Of a stretch of 64,000 bases of DNA, positions 23,906 to 33,454 are shown in pieces. The position numbers and the translations under genes were made by a program. The stretch comes from Photobacterium ganghwense (GTDB taxonomy: Bacteria > Pseudomonadota > Gammaproteobacteria > Enterobacterales > Vibrionaceae). The notes beneath the pieces were generated by a model that worked only from the letters and a program-made list of their open reading frames with translations, made no database searches and was not told the DNA's origin. Location of the stretch: assembly GCF_003025595.1 (NCBI RefSeq), contig NZ_PYMI01000013.1, positions 1-64,000 on the forward strand, in the 5' to 3' direction. Position 1 is the stretch's first letter. The number at the start of each line of letters is the position of its first letter.

Positions 23906-25552
23906 ATGACAGGAGCAGAGTTAGTCGTACAAGCGCTGCAACAGCAGGGGATCACAACAATTTTTGGCTATCCGGGCGGCGCAATCATGCCGATTTACGA
24001 TGCCCTCTACGGCAGTGAAGTGGAACACATCCTCTGCCGTCATGAACAGGGAGCCGCCATGGCCGCCATCGGGATGGCAAGAGCTACACAAAGCGTCGCG
24101 GTCTGCATGGCCACATCCGGCCCGGGGGCGACGAACCTGGTCACTGGTCTGGCTGATGCCTTCCTCGATTCTGTCCCGCTGGTGGCGATCACCGGCCAGG
24201 TTGCCAGCTCTCACATCGGTACGGATGCCTTCCAGGAGATGGATGTGATCGGAATGTCGCTAGCCTGTACCAAACACAGCTACCTGGTGACCGATATCCA
24301 TGAACTGGCCCCGACCCTGGCGGAAGCGTTTGAAGTTGCCCGCACCGGCCGTCCCGGCCCGGTACTGGTAGATATCGCAAAAGACGTGCAGCTGGCCGAG
24401 GCACCGGTCACGACCTTGCCGCTGTTCACTCCTCCTGCTCTCCCGGAAGTGACTACCGAGGCACTGGCCGCAGCCCAGCAGCTTTTGGCTGACAGCCAAC
24501 GCCCGGTGTTGTATGTCGGCGGCGGGGTGCAACTGGCCCACGCCACCCACACGGTACGCGCCTTCCTGGCCATGAACCCAATGCCGGCGGTCAGCACCCT
24601 GAAAGGGCTGGGCACCATCGAGCGCCATCACCCGCATTATCTTGGCATGCTGGGGATGCACGGCACCAAAGCAGCCAATCTGGTCGTGCAGGAATGTGAT
24701 CTGCTCATCGCCGTTGGAGCCCGCTTTGATGACCGGGTGACCGGCAAGCTGGAAACCTTCGCGCCGCATGCCAAAGTGATCCATATAGACATTGATGCCG
24801 CCGAAATCAACAAACTGCGCCATGCCCATGCCCCGCTGCGCGGGGACATCAACCAGGTGCTGCCGCAGTTGGAACTGGCGCAGGATATCAGTGAATGGGT
24901 CACCCACTGCGATACCCTGCGTACCCGTTTCAAGTGGCGTTACGACCACCCGGGCGAACGTATCTACGCCCCGAAAATGCTGAAACAGCTCTCCGATATG
25001 ATGCCGGACAGCGCCATGGTGTCGACCGATGTCGGCCAGCACCAGATGTGGGCCGCGCAGCACATTCAGCCACGAGAACCTGAGAACTACATCACTTCTG
25101 CGGGTCTGGGCACCATGGGCTTCGGCCTGCCGGCAGCAATGGGCGCGAAAGTGGCCCGCCCGGAGGATGAATCAATCCTGATCTCCGGGGACGGCTCTTT
25201 CATGATGAATGTGCAGGAACTGGGCACCCTGAAACGCCGCCAGATCCCTGTCAAAATGGTGCTGATTGATAACCAGCGACTGGGAATGGTACGCCAGTGG
25301 CAGTCGCTGTTCTTTGATGGCCGCCACAGTGAAACCCTGCTCGACGACAACCCGGATTTTGTCACGCTGGCCAGTGCCTTCGGGATTCCGGGCAAAACCA
25401 TCACCCGCAAAGAAGACGTTGAACCGGCCCTGCAAACCATGCTGGCCAGTGACACCGCTTACCTGCTGCATGTGGTGATCGCCGAAGAAGACAACGTCTG
25501 GCCACTGGTTCCACCCGGTGCCGCCAACCAGGATATGCTGGAGAATACTTAA
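23906..25552 (+). CDS. ilvG: Acetolactate synthase II large subunit
   Basis: ThDP- and FAD-dependent synthase that condenses pyruvate with pyruvate or 2-ketobutyrate in Val/Leu/Ile synthesis. The 548-residue protein has the three ThDP-enzyme domains, catalytic E47 in RHEQGA, and the ThDP motif starting GDG at 428-430 and ending with DNQ. Unlike E. coli K-12, where ilvG is frameshifted, the frame here is intact. Start ATG 23906 is preceded by GGGAGAG. The stop overlaps the ilvM start (TAATG), giving tight coupling with its small subunit. Confidence 0.97.
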   Translation: MTGAELVVQALQQQGITTIFGYPGGAIMPIYDALYGSEVEHILCRHEQGAAMAAIGMARATQSVAVCMATSGPGATNLVTGLADAFLDSVPLVAITGQVASSHIGTDAFQEMDVIGMSLACTKHSYLVTDIHELAPTLAEAFEVARTGRPGPVLVDIAKDVQLAEAPVTTLPLFTPPALPEVTTEALAAAQQLLADSQRPVLYVGGGVQLAHATHTVRAFLAMNPMPAVSTLKGLGTIERHHPHYLGMLGMHGTKAANLVVQECDLLIAVGARFDDRVTGKLETFAPHAKVIHIDIDAAEINKLRHAHAPLRGDINQVLPQLELAQDISEWVTHCDTLRTRFKWRYDHPGERIYAPKMLKQLSDMMPDSAMVSTDVGQHQMWAAQHIQPREPENYITSAGLGTMGFGLPAAMGAKVARPEDESILISGDGSFMMNVQELGTLKRRQIPVKMVLIDNQRLGMVRQWQSLFFDGRHSETLLDDNPDFVTLASAFGIPGKTITRKEDVEPALQTMLASDTAYLLHVVIAEEDNVWPLVPPGAANQDMLENT

Positions 25553-25800
25553 TGGACCGATATTTACTCGACATCAAAGCGGATGATAAGCCAGTATTAC
25601 TAGAGCGGATTTTACGCGTTATCCGCCACCGTGGTTTCATTATTAAGCAAGTGAATGCGACGCAAAACCATGAAAGCAAGATCGCCACTATCGCAATTCT
25701 TGTGGACAGTGACCGTCCCATTTCAACCCTCATCAATCAAATTGAAAAACTGTGGGACGTCCTGAGCGTTGAAACCACGCTCATTGATAACCGAGATTAG
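25552..25800 (+). CDS. ilvM: Acetolactate synthase II small subunit
   Basis: An 82-residue ACT-domain protein that stabilises and activates IlvG. It begins LDIKADDKPVLLERILRVIRHRGF, an ACT strand-helix start, and has no second domain, so it is the short isozyme-II type that is typically valine-insensitive. It is slightly shorter than E. coli IlvM (87). Its ATG overlaps the ilvG stop, and ilvE begins 20 bases later with an AAGGAAGGAA ribosome site. Confidence 0.93.
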   Translation: MDRYLLDIKADDKPVLLERILRVIRHRGFIIKQVNATQNHESKIATIAILVDSDRPISTLINQIEKLWDVLSVETTLIDNRD

Positions 25801-25820
25801 TTTTTAAGGAAGGAACAAAC

Positions 25821-26756
25821 ATGGCCAATACAGCGGAATTTATCTGGTTCAACGGTGAAATGATCCCTTGGGGCGACGCCAAAGTACACGTCCTGACCCA
25901 CGCAATGCATTACGGCACGTCAGTCTTCGAGGGGATCCGCTGCTACAACACCCCGAACGGTCCCGCGGTGTTCCGTCATAAAGAGCACATGGACAGGCTG
26001 AAAAACTCGGCCAAGATTTACCGTTTCCCGATTCCGTACAGCACTGACGAACTGATGGAAGTGTGCCGGGAAACATTGCGCGTTAACCGCCTGGATTCTG
26101 CCTACATTCGCCCGCTGGCGTATGTCGGTAATGTAGGCCTGGGTGTCTGCCCACCGGTTGGCACAGAGATGGATGTCATGGTCGCGGCTTTCCCGTGGGG
26201 GTCTTACCTGGGTGAAGAAGCGCTGGAAAATGGCGTGGATGCAATGATCTCAAGCTGGCACCGCGCCGCACCGAACACCATCCCGACCGCTGCCAAGGCC
26301 GGTGGTAACTACCTGTCGTCTCTGCTGGTTGGCGGTGAAGCCCGTCGCCACGGCTATGCCGAAGGGATCGCCCTGAGCGTGGACGGCTACCTGTCGGAAG
26401 GTGCCGGTGAGAACCTGTTTGTGGTACGCAACGGCATTCTGTCGACCCCGCCGACCACCAGCGCCATCCTGCCGGGCATTACCCGTGACTCCATCATGGT
26501 CCTGGCCAAAGAAATGGGTTACGAAGTGCGTGAAGAGAACATTGCCCGCGAAGCCCTGTACCTGGCAGATGAAATCTTCATGACCGGTACGGCGGCAGAA
26601 ATCGTACCGGTCCGCAGCGTGGATCAAATTACCGTCGGCGCCGGTAAACGCGGTCCGATCACCAAAGCCGTTCAGGAGGCATATTTCGGCCTGTTCAACG
26701 GCACCACGGAAGACAAATGGGGCTGGCTGGATTACATCTACCCGACTGACAAGTAA
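25821..26756 (+). CDS. ilvE: Branched-chain amino-acid aminotransferase
   Basis: PLP fold-type IV aminotransferase (311 residues) that makes Val, Leu and Ile from their 2-keto acids with glutamate. The PLP lysine is K159 in AAKAGGNYL. Family markers HYGTSVFEGIRCY near residue 30-42, EGAGENLFVV near 190 and FMTGTAAE near 253 are all present. A strong AAGGAAGGAAC Shine-Dalgarno precedes the ATG. Third gene of the operon. Confidence 0.97.
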   Translation: MANTAEFIWFNGEMIPWGDAKVHVLTHAMHYGTSVFEGIRCYNTPNGPAVFRHKEHMDRLKNSAKIYRFPIPYSTDELMEVCRETLRVNRLDSAYIRPLAYVGNVGLGVCPPVGTEMDVMVAAFPWGSYLGEEALENGVDAMISSWHRAAPNTIPTAAKAGGNYLSSLLVGGEARRHGYAEGIALSVDGYLSEGAGENLFVVRNGILSTPPTTSAILPGITRDSIMVLAKEMGYEVREENIAREALYLADEIFMTGTAAEIVPVRSVDQITVGAGKRGPITKAVQEAYFGLFNGTTEDKWGWLDYIYPTDK

Positions 26757-26824
26757 CTGATAGACCCGGCCAGCAGCCTCGCTCACCGCTGCTGGCCAGA
26801 CCCAACTGCAAAAGGATTGTTGTT

Positions 26825-28666
26825 ATGCCCAAGTACCGCTCCGCCACCACCACTCACGGCCGTAATATGGCCGGTGCCCGCGCCCTGTGGCGTGCCACCG
26901 GTGTCAAAGACGAAGATTTCGGTAAACCGATTATTGCCGTGGTGAACTCATTCACCCAATTTGTTCCCGGCCACGTTCACCTCAAGGACCTCGGCCAACT
27001 GGTCGCCCGGGAAATTGAAGCTGCGGGCGGTATCGCCAAAGAATTCAACACAATTGCGATTGATGACGGGATTGCCATGGGCCACGGCGGGATGTTGTAT
27101 TCGCTGCCGTCCCGTGAGCTGATTGCCGATTCCGTGGAATACATGGTCAATGCCCACTGTGCCGACGCCATGGTGTGTATCTCCAACTGTGACAAAATCA
27201 CCCCGGGAATGCTGATGGCCTCTATGCGCCTCAATATTCCGGTGATTTTCGTTTCCGGCGGCCCGATGGAAGCCGGTAAAACCAAACTGTCGGATCAGAT
27301 CCTCAAGCTGGATCTGGTCGATGCGATGATCCAGGGAGCCGATCCAACGGTTTCTGATGAACAAAGCGAGCAGATCGAGCGTTCCGCCTGTCCCACCTGC
27401 GGATCCTGCTCTGGCATGTTTACCGCCAACTCCATGAACTGTTTGACCGAAGCGCTGGGCCTGAGCCAGCCGGGGAATGGCTCACTGCTGGCGACCCATG
27501 CCGACCGCAAACAACTGTTTCTCAGCGCCGGTCAGCGAATTGTCACTCTGACCAAACGCTACTACGAGCAGGATGATGACAGCGTGCTGCCGCGCAACAT
27601 CGCCAGCAAGCAGGCCTTCGAGAACGCCATGGCCCTTGATATCGCCATGGGCGGCTCAACCAATACCGTGCTCCATCTGCTGGCAGCCGCGCAGGAAGGC
27701 GAAGTGGACTTCACCATGACTGACATCGACCGGATGTCCCGCCAGGTCCCACACCTGTGTAAAGTCGCGCCGTCCACTCAGCAGTACCACATGGAAGATG
27801 TCCACCGTGCCGGTGGCGTGTACGGCATTCTTGCCGAGCTGGACCGTGCCGGTCTGCTGCACAGCCATTGCTACAACGTACTGGGCGAAACGTTCGCTGA
27901 ATCCTTCAAGCATTTTGACGTCATGCAGACCGAGTCTGAAGACGTCAAAGCCTTCTACCGTGCCGGGCCGGCCGGCATCCGTACCACCCAGGCCTTCTCA
28001 CAAGAATGCCGCTGGGACACCCTGGACGATGACCGCGAAAACGGCTGTATCCGCAACCACGAGCATGCGTTCAGCCAGGATGGCGGACTGGCGGTACTGT
28101 CCGGCAACATGGCACTGGATGGCTGTATCGTGAAAACCGCCGGGGTCGATGCCAGCATCCTGACCTTTACCGGGCCAGCTGTTGTGTTCGAGAGCCAGGA
28201 AACCGCCGTGGAAGGCATTCTGGGCGGTAAAGTCAAAGCCGGTGATGTGGTAGTGATCCGCTATGAAGGGCCGAAAGGCGGACCGGGCATGCAGGAAATG
28301 CTGTACCCGACCACCTACCTGAAGTCGATGGGACTGGGCAAAGCCTGTGCTCTGATCACGGACGGCCGTTTCTCCGGCGGCACCAGCGGCCTGTCAATTG
28401 GCCACGTCTCACCGGAAGCGGCCAACGGCGGCACCATCGGCCTGATCGAAGACGGCGATACCATTGCGATTGATATCCCGAACCGTTCGATCGACCTGTT
28501 GGTGGACGATGCCACCCTGGCGACACGTCGTGCGACGGCGGATCAGCGCGGCTGGAAACCGCTGGATCGCCAGCGTGAAGTGTCCTTCGCCCTGCGTGCC
28601 TACGCTAACCTGGCCACCAGCGCCGACAAAGGCGCAGTCCGCGATAAATCGAAACTGGAAGGATAA
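26825..28666 (+). CDS. ilvD: Dihydroxy-acid dehydratase
   Basis: Iron-sulfur dehydratase (613 residues) converting dihydroxy-isovalerate and dihydroxy-methylvalerate to the 2-keto acids. Cluster cysteines are visible as C122 in CISNCDK and C195 in CPTCGSCSG. Other family blocks include GHGGMLYSLPSRELI near 87-100 and DGRFSGGTSGLSIGHVSPEA in the C-terminal half. The oxygen-sensitive cluster makes it a target of oxidative stress in E. coli. Fourth gene of the operon, 68 bases after ilvE. Confidence 0.97.
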   Translation: MPKYRSATTTHGRNMAGARALWRATGVKDEDFGKPIIAVVNSFTQFVPGHVHLKDLGQLVAREIEAAGGIAKEFNTIAIDDGIAMGHGGMLYSLPSRELIADSVEYMVNAHCADAMVCISNCDKITPGMLMASMRLNIPVIFVSGGPMEAGKTKLSDQILKLDLVDAMIQGADPTVSDEQSEQIERSACPTCGSCSGMFTANSMNCLTEALGLSQPGNGSLLATHADRKQLFLSAGQRIVTLTKRYYEQDDDSVLPRNIASKQAFENAMALDIAMGGSTNTVLHLLAAAQEGEVDFTMTDIDRMSRQVPHLCKVAPSTQQYHMEDVHRAGGVYGILAELDRAGLLHSHCYNVLGETFAESFKHFDVMQTESEDVKAFYRAGPAGIRTTQAFSQECRWDTLDDDRENGCIRNHEHAFSQDGGLAVLSGNMALDGCIVKTAGVDASILTFTGPAVVFESQETAVEGILGGKVKAGDVVVIRYEGPKGGPGMQEMLYPTTYLKSMGLGKACALITDGRFSGGTSGLSIGHVSPEAANGGTIGLIEDGDTIAIDIPNRSIDLLVDDATLATRRATADQRGWKPLDRQREVSFALRAYANLATSADKGAVRDKSKLEG

Positions 28667-28669
28667 CGA

Positions 28670-30226
28670 ATGATGAGCGAAGCCACTCAGGCCAGAGAGG
28701 TCACTTTACCCAACGGCGCGGATTACCTTCGCGACATCCTTCGGGCTCCGGTGTATGAAGTTGCACAGGTCACGCCGCTGCAGGCCATGCCTCGTCTGGC
28801 GACCCGACTCGGCAACCAGATTCAGCTCAAACGAGAGGACCGCCAGCCGGTCCACTCTTTCAAGCTGCGCGGTGCCTACAACATGATGGCCCAGCTCACC
28901 GAGCCCCAGCGCCGCGCCGGGGTCATTGCGGCCTCAGCCGGCAACCACGCCCAAGGGCTGGCCATGTCGGGCAAACACCTCGGGGTTCAGGCCACGATTG
29001 TCATGCCGCGTACCACGCCGGATATCAAGGTCGACGCAGTGCGCAGCTTTGGCGGTCAAGTCGTGCTGCACGGCAGCAACTTTGACGAAGCCAAAGCCCA
29101 CGCCGAGATGCTGGCGGGTCAGCACGGCTACACCTTTATTCCGCCGTTTGACCACCCGGCGGTCATTGCCGGACAGGGCACCATCGGGGTCGAGCTGGTG
29201 CAACAGAACGGCCACCTGGATTACATTTTCGTACCAGTCGGCGGCGGCGGTCTGGCAGCCGGGGTCGCGGTTCTGATCAAGCAGCTGATGCCGCAAATCA
29301 AAGTCATTGGGGTCGAAGCTGAAGATTCGGCCTGCCTGAAAGCAGCGCTCGATGCCGGTGAGCCAGTTACGCTGGATCAGGTCGGCATGTTTGCAGACGG
29401 GGTGGCGGTCAAGCGCATTGGCGAGGAAACGTTCCGTCTGTGCCAGCAGTATCTGGATGGCGTGATCACGGTCAGCAGCGATGAAATCTGCTCTGCCGTC
29501 AAAGATATTTTCGAGGATACCCGTGCGATTGCCGAGCCTTCCGGCGCGCTCTCGCTGGCCGGACTGAAAAAATATGTCGATAAGCACCAGCTCCGAAACA
29601 AGCAGCTGGCAGCTATCCTGTCCGGTGCCAACCTCAATTTCCACGGCCTGCGTTACGTCTCCGAACGCTGCGAGCTGGGCGAAAAACGGGAAGGATTGCT
29701 GGCCGTGACCATTCCGGAACGACCAGGGGCTTTTCTCGATTTCTGCCATCTACTGGGCGGCCGTGCGGTGACCGAGTTTAACTACCGTTATAACGATGAC
29801 AGCCTGGCAAATGTGTTTGTCGGGGTGCGCCTGTTACAGGGGCAGGAAGAACTCGACAACATCATTGCGGACTTGCGCAAAGGCGGTTATCCGGTAGTGG
29901 ATTTATCCGACGATGAGATGGCGAAAGTCCATGTCCGTTACATGATTGGCGGACGTCCGTCCAAGCCGCTCAAGGAGCGTCTCTACAGCTTCGAGTTCCC
30001 GGAATACCCAGGTGCGTTGCTGAAGTTCCTGACGACGCTGGGCACCCGCTGGAATATCAGTCTGTTCAATTACCGTAACCACGGGGCTGACTATGGCAGA
30101 GTGCTGTGCGGCTTTGAAATGGATGACGCCGATTTACTGTCGTTCACCAGCCACTTGCGCGAGCTGGGTTACAGCTGGAAGGACGAAACCGGTAACCAGG
30201 CGTACCAATTCTTCCTGGCACAGTGA
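28670..30226 (+). CDS. ilvA: Threonine deaminase (biosynthetic)
   Basis: PLP fold-type II enzyme that deaminates threonine to 2-ketobutyrate, the committed step to isoleucine and feedback-inhibited by it. The 518-residue protein has the PLP lysine in HSFKLRGAY (K65), the phosphate-binding GGGGLAAG, and two C-terminal ACT-like regulatory domains (about 335-415 and 430-510), so it is the regulated form. Two ATGs are in tandem (28670 and 28673); either may be used. It begins 3 bases after ilvD and ends the operon. The following GGCCCAG/CTGGGCC hairpin at about 30250 lacks a T-run. Confidence 0.97.
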   Translation: MMSEATQAREVTLPNGADYLRDILRAPVYEVAQVTPLQAMPRLATRLGNQIQLKREDRQPVHSFKLRGAYNMMAQLTEPQRRAGVIAASAGNHAQGLAMSGKHLGVQATIVMPRTTPDIKVDAVRSFGGQVVLHGSNFDEAKAHAEMLAGQHGYTFIPPFDHPAVIAGQGTIGVELVQQNGHLDYIFVPVGGGGLAAGVAVLIKQLMPQIKVIGVEAEDSACLKAALDAGEPVTLDQVGMFADGVAVKRIGEETFRLCQQYLDGVITVSSDEICSAVKDIFEDTRAIAEPSGALSLAGLKKYVDKHQLRNKQLAAILSGANLNFHGLRYVSERCELGEKREGLLAVTIPERPGAFLDFCHLLGGRAVTEFNYRYNDDSLANVFVGVRLLQGQEELDNIIADLRKGGYPVVDLSDDEMAKVHVRYMIGGRPSKPLKERLYSFEFPEYPGALLKFLTTLGTRWNISLFNYRNHGADYGRVLCGFEMDDADLLSFTSHLRELGYSWKDETGNQAYQFFLAQ

Positions 30227-30308
30227 GATCATCAACATAAACCATCGCGGCCCAGGTCTGGGCCAGGATGTAACGGGCCGGCGGCGAGGGCAACTCGCTC
30301 ACGGCCTG

Positions 30309-30689
30309 CTATTCGCAGGCAGCCTCATCGGGCTGGTGGTGATGCAGGTAATCAAGGCAGGCCTTCAGTTGACCAATATGGCTGGTCAGCAATTGTGAAC
30401 GCAGGGGTTCCGGCAGTTGGCGATACAGTGACAACAATGGCTGCATATCCGGCTGACACCGCTCGGTAGTATGCGTACTCTCTTCAACCATGAACCAGCT
30501 GACCGGCCGCTCCGTCAACGCGGCGATACTGAGCAACACGGTAATGCGGGGCTCCGTTTTGCCGGTTTCCAAATCTAAGTAAGTTTGGCGGGCAATGCCC
30601 AGTCGCTTGGCCATCGCTACCTGCGACAAGCCTTTCCACTCTCTGGCTTCCTTAATCCGTTTTGCTATCTGCGGTTTAGCAGTAACCAT
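30309..30689 (-). CDS. XRE-family transcriptional regulator, copy 1
   Basis: A 126-residue protein with an N-terminal Cro/CI-type helix-turn-helix (about 8-62: AKRIKEAREWKGLSQVAMAK then GIARQTYLDLETGKTEP). An unclassified C-terminal region of about 60 residues follows (RQLPEPLRSQLL...). Target genes are unknown. It is clearly paralogous to the gene at 30927-31304: the HTH halves are largely identical while the C-terminal halves have diverged. It is convergent with ilvA and lies in the same orientation as its paralogue, separated by 237 bases that probably carry its own promoter. Confidence 0.82.
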   Translation of the reverse strand: MVTAKPQIAKRIKEAREWKGLSQVAMAKRLGIARQTYLDLETGKTEPRITVLLSIAALTERPVSWFMVEESTHTTERCQPDMQPLLSLYRQLPEPLRSQLLTSHIGQLKACLDYLHHHQPDEAACE

Positions 30690-30926
30690 TCAAACCGTCC
30701 CCTCAATTTCCATACGGCATCTCAGCAGTTTACCGTCTGGCCCAGCGCCAAACGGATCTGCCTATTGTCAAAACGGTCAATTATTGTCTGTCGTTCCTCC
30801 CTGCACGACGCTGGAAAAGTAAAAGTGTGATATTGGGCAACAGGTGTCACTAAAACGAGACACTCATCCTTTATAGATGCCGTCCAACTCAGACACAACA
30901 AATGAGATAAACGCAATTAACTGCCA

Positions 30927-31304
30927 CTACTTATCTCTTTGCGTCAATGCTTTAGTGTATTCCGCCATAAAACCTGCCAGGTTGATACTCTGTTGCAGAA
31001 TTACATTCCGGGCAGAGTGGGGTAATCGGCTGAAATACTGAAGCAGGCGATCAATTTCGTCCTTATATTCACTTTCCAGGATTTCGATCCCTTCGTCCCC
31101 GTAGACAAACCAGGTTAGCGGTCGCTCAGTAATTTCTGAGATTTCCGATAGCACCCTGACCTTAGGCTCCGTCTTCCCGGTCTCTAAATCAAGATAGGTC
31201 TGGCGTGCTACTTTGAGTTGCTGGGCCATATGGACCTGTGTCAGCCCTTTCCATTCCCGGGCCTCTTTAATACGGGCTGCGATTTTGGCTTTGGAATCAG
31301 TCAT
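30927..31304 (-). CDS. XRE-family transcriptional regulator, copy 2
   Basis: A 125-residue Cro/CI-type regulator. The HTH at about 8-62 shares IKEAREWKGL, ARQTYLDLETGKTEP and TERP with copy 1, and the C-terminal part (LLQYFSRLPHSARNVIL...) is similar only in pattern. Both copies have the same length and spacing, so they arose by tandem duplication. I cannot name targets; no toxin or phage gene accompanies them, so they are not an obvious antitoxin or phage repressor. Ribosome site GGAGG precedes the ATG. The A/T-rich upstream region contains an interrupted inverted repeat (ACAAC..CTCAA / TTGAG..GTTGT, about 31408-31441) that might be an operator. Confidence 0.82.
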   Translation of the reverse strand: MTDSKAKIAARIKEAREWKGLTQVHMAQQLKVARQTYLDLETGKTEPKVRVLSEISEITERPLTWFVYGDEGIEILESEYKDEIDRLLQYFSRLPHSARNVILQQSINLAGFMAEYTKALTQRDK

Positions 31305-31541
31305 GTCTCACCTCCAATCCGACTTCAATGAACATTGCCTAGCTTTCATTACGGAGTTGCACAACATAAGCCAACTTGCCAACACGGCTAAAAATCAAAG
31401 ATTAACAACAACATAAAACTCAACTTTATCTTTGAGGTTGTATTTTGATTCGCAATAAGTAACCAACCTGCCTGTATTTTCTATTTCGCAAAAAATCCTG
31501 CACTCCAGTCTAGATAGTAGACCTCTGGACACCGGCAAAAT

Positions 31542-31570
31542 AAAAAAGGCATCCTTGTCGGATGCCTTTT
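31542..31570 (-). terminator. glmS terminator
   Basis: Stem AAAAGGCATCC / GGATGCCTTTT with loop TTGTC; on the minus strand it is followed by T6 directly after glmS. Symmetric tracts could also stop transcripts from the left. Confidence 0.9.
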
Positions 31571-31600
31571 CTCAATCTTGAAACACTCTTTTCATCGAGC

Positions 31601-33436
31601 TTATTCCACAGTCACCGCTTTCGCCAGGTTACGTGGCTGGTCTACGTCCGTCCCTTTAATCAACGCAACGTGGTAAGACAGCAGCTGCATCGGAATGGTG
31701 TAGAAAATCGGGGCAATGATCTCGTCAACACGTGGCATCGTGATGATCTTCATGCCGTCGGTTTCTTCAAAACCCGCTTCGCTGTCTGCGAACACATACA
31801 GCAGACCGCCACGGGCGCGCACTTCTTCGATGTTGGATTTCAGCTTCTCCAGCAGATCGTTAGTAGGTGCCACCACGATTACCGGCATATCAGCATCAAT
31901 CAGCGCCAGCGGGCCGTGCTTCAGTTCACCAGCAGCATAGGCTTCAGCATGAATGTACGAAATCTCTTTCAGCTTCAGTGACGCTTCCATCGCGATTGGG
32001 TAGTACTCGCCACGGCCCAGGAACAGAGCGTGGTGCTTATCGGCAAAATCTTCGGCCAGCTGCTCAATCGGCTTGTCGAAAGCCAGCGCTTTCTCAATTT
32101 GCGTCGGCAGGGCATGCAGGGCATCAACAATCTGCTTCTCTTTCGCCGAGTCGATCAGGCCTTTCTCTTTACCCAGTGCGGTCACCAGCATCAGCAGAGC
32201 CACCAGCTGCGTGGTGAAGGCTTTGGTCGATGCCACGCCAATCTCAGTACCGGCGCGGGTCATGAAGGCCAAATCCGATTCACGTACCAGCGACGAGCCA
32301 GCCACGTTACAGATTGTCATCGCCGACATGTAGCCTTTCTCTTTGGCCAGGCGCAGCGCTGCCAGTGTATCGGCGGTTTCGCCAGACTGCGACAGGGTGA
32401 TCAGCAAGCTGTTCGGACGCGTGACGAACGGACGGTAGCGGAACTCAGAAGCGATCTCAACGTCACAGCTGACACCGGTCATGGCTTCAAACCAGTAACG
32501 GGCGACCATACCTGCATTGTAAGAGGTACCACAGGCCACGATCTGGATATGTTCCACTTTTTCCAGGATTTCTTTCGCGCCGTTACCAATGCTCTCAACG
32601 ATCACGGCATCACTGCTGATACGGCCTTCCATGGTGTTGATCAGTGCGCTTGGCTGCTCATAGATCTCTTTTTGCATGTAGTGACGGTACTGGCCTTTGT
32701 CTGCGGCGTCGTGCTGCAGGTTAGACTCGTGGATTTCACGGGCCACCGGCTGACCGTCAGTGTCAAAGATATTCACTTCACGGCGGGTAATTTCAGCCAC
32801 ATCGCCTTCTTCCAGGAAGATAAATCGACGGGTCACGTTCAGCAGGGCCAGCTGATCCGATGCCAGGAAGTTCTCTCCCACACCCAGACCAATCACCAGT
32901 GGGCTGCCAGAACGCGCCACCACTACGCGCTCAGGGTCACGACGGTCCATCACCACCGTACCGTAGGCACCTTCCAGCTGAGCCACAGTCTTCTGCACCG
33001 CTTCAAGCAGTGTTTCCGAAGAACGCAGTTCCCACTCCACCAAGTGAGCAATCACTTCGGTATCGGTCTGCGATAAGAACTCATAACCACGCTCGGTCAG
33101 AATCGCACGCAGCTCTTCGTGATTCTCGATAATGCCGTTGTGAACCAGAGCAATGTGGTCGCCTGACATGTGTGGGTGCGCATTGATTTCAGAAGGTTCA
33201 CCGTGCGTAGCCCAACGCGTGTGCGCAATACCGGTACCGCCGGTTGGTGCTGCGCTCGCCACCGCATCCGCCAGCTCCTGCACTTTACCCAGGCGACGAA
33301 TACGCTCCAGGTTACCCTGACCGTCAACAATCGCCACACCAGCAGAGTCATAGCCACGGTATTCCAGGCGACGCAGGCCTTCCACCAGAATTTCTGCTAC
33401 ATCACGTTGTGCTACTGCACCAACAATCCCACACAT
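31601..33436 (-). CDS. glmS: Glucosamine-6-phosphate synthase (isomerising)
   Basis: Makes glucosamine-6-phosphate from fructose-6-phosphate and glutamine, the entry to peptidoglycan and LPS amino sugars. The 611-residue protein begins MCGIVGAV, so processing exposes the catalytic Cys1 of the class II glutaminase domain (to about 220). Two SIS domains (about 285-425 and 455-600) form the isomerase. It starts 18 bases after the DeoR gene and shares its transcript. No glmS ribozyme-like leader is possible in that short gap; control by a GlmZ-type small RNA cannot be judged. Confidence 0.97.
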   Translation of the reverse strand: MCGIVGAVAQRDVAEILVEGLRRLEYRGYDSAGVAIVDGQGNLERIRRLGKVQELADAVASAAPTGGTGIAHTRWATHGEPSEINAHPHMSGDHIALVHNGIIENHEELRAILTERGYEFLSQTDTEVIAHLVEWELRSSETLLEAVQKTVAQLEGAYGTVVMDRRDPERVVVARSGSPLVIGLGVGENFLASDQLALLNVTRRFIFLEEGDVAEITRREVNIFDTDGQPVAREIHESNLQHDAADKGQYRHYMQKEIYEQPSALINTMEGRISSDAVIVESIGNGAKEILEKVEHIQIVACGTSYNAGMVARYWFEAMTGVSCDVEIASEFRYRPFVTRPNSLLITLSQSGETADTLAALRLAKEKGYMSAMTICNVAGSSLVRESDLAFMTRAGTEIGVASTKAFTTQLVALLMLVTALGKEKGLIDSAKEKQIVDALHALPTQIEKALAFDKPIEQLAEDFADKHHALFLGRGEYYPIAMEASLKLKEISYIHAEAYAAGELKHGPLALIDADMPVIVVAPTNDLLEKLKSNIEEVRARGGLLYVFADSEAGFEETDGMKIITMPRVDEIIAPIFYTIPMQLLSYHVALIKGTDVDQPRNLAKAVTVE

Positions 33437-33454
33437 AGTTAATTTGCTCCTAAA

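Noticed and set aside
32030..33076. A 348-codon open frame antisense to glmS
   Set aside because: Shadow of a highly conserved gene; His/Gln-rich composition typical of antisense frames.
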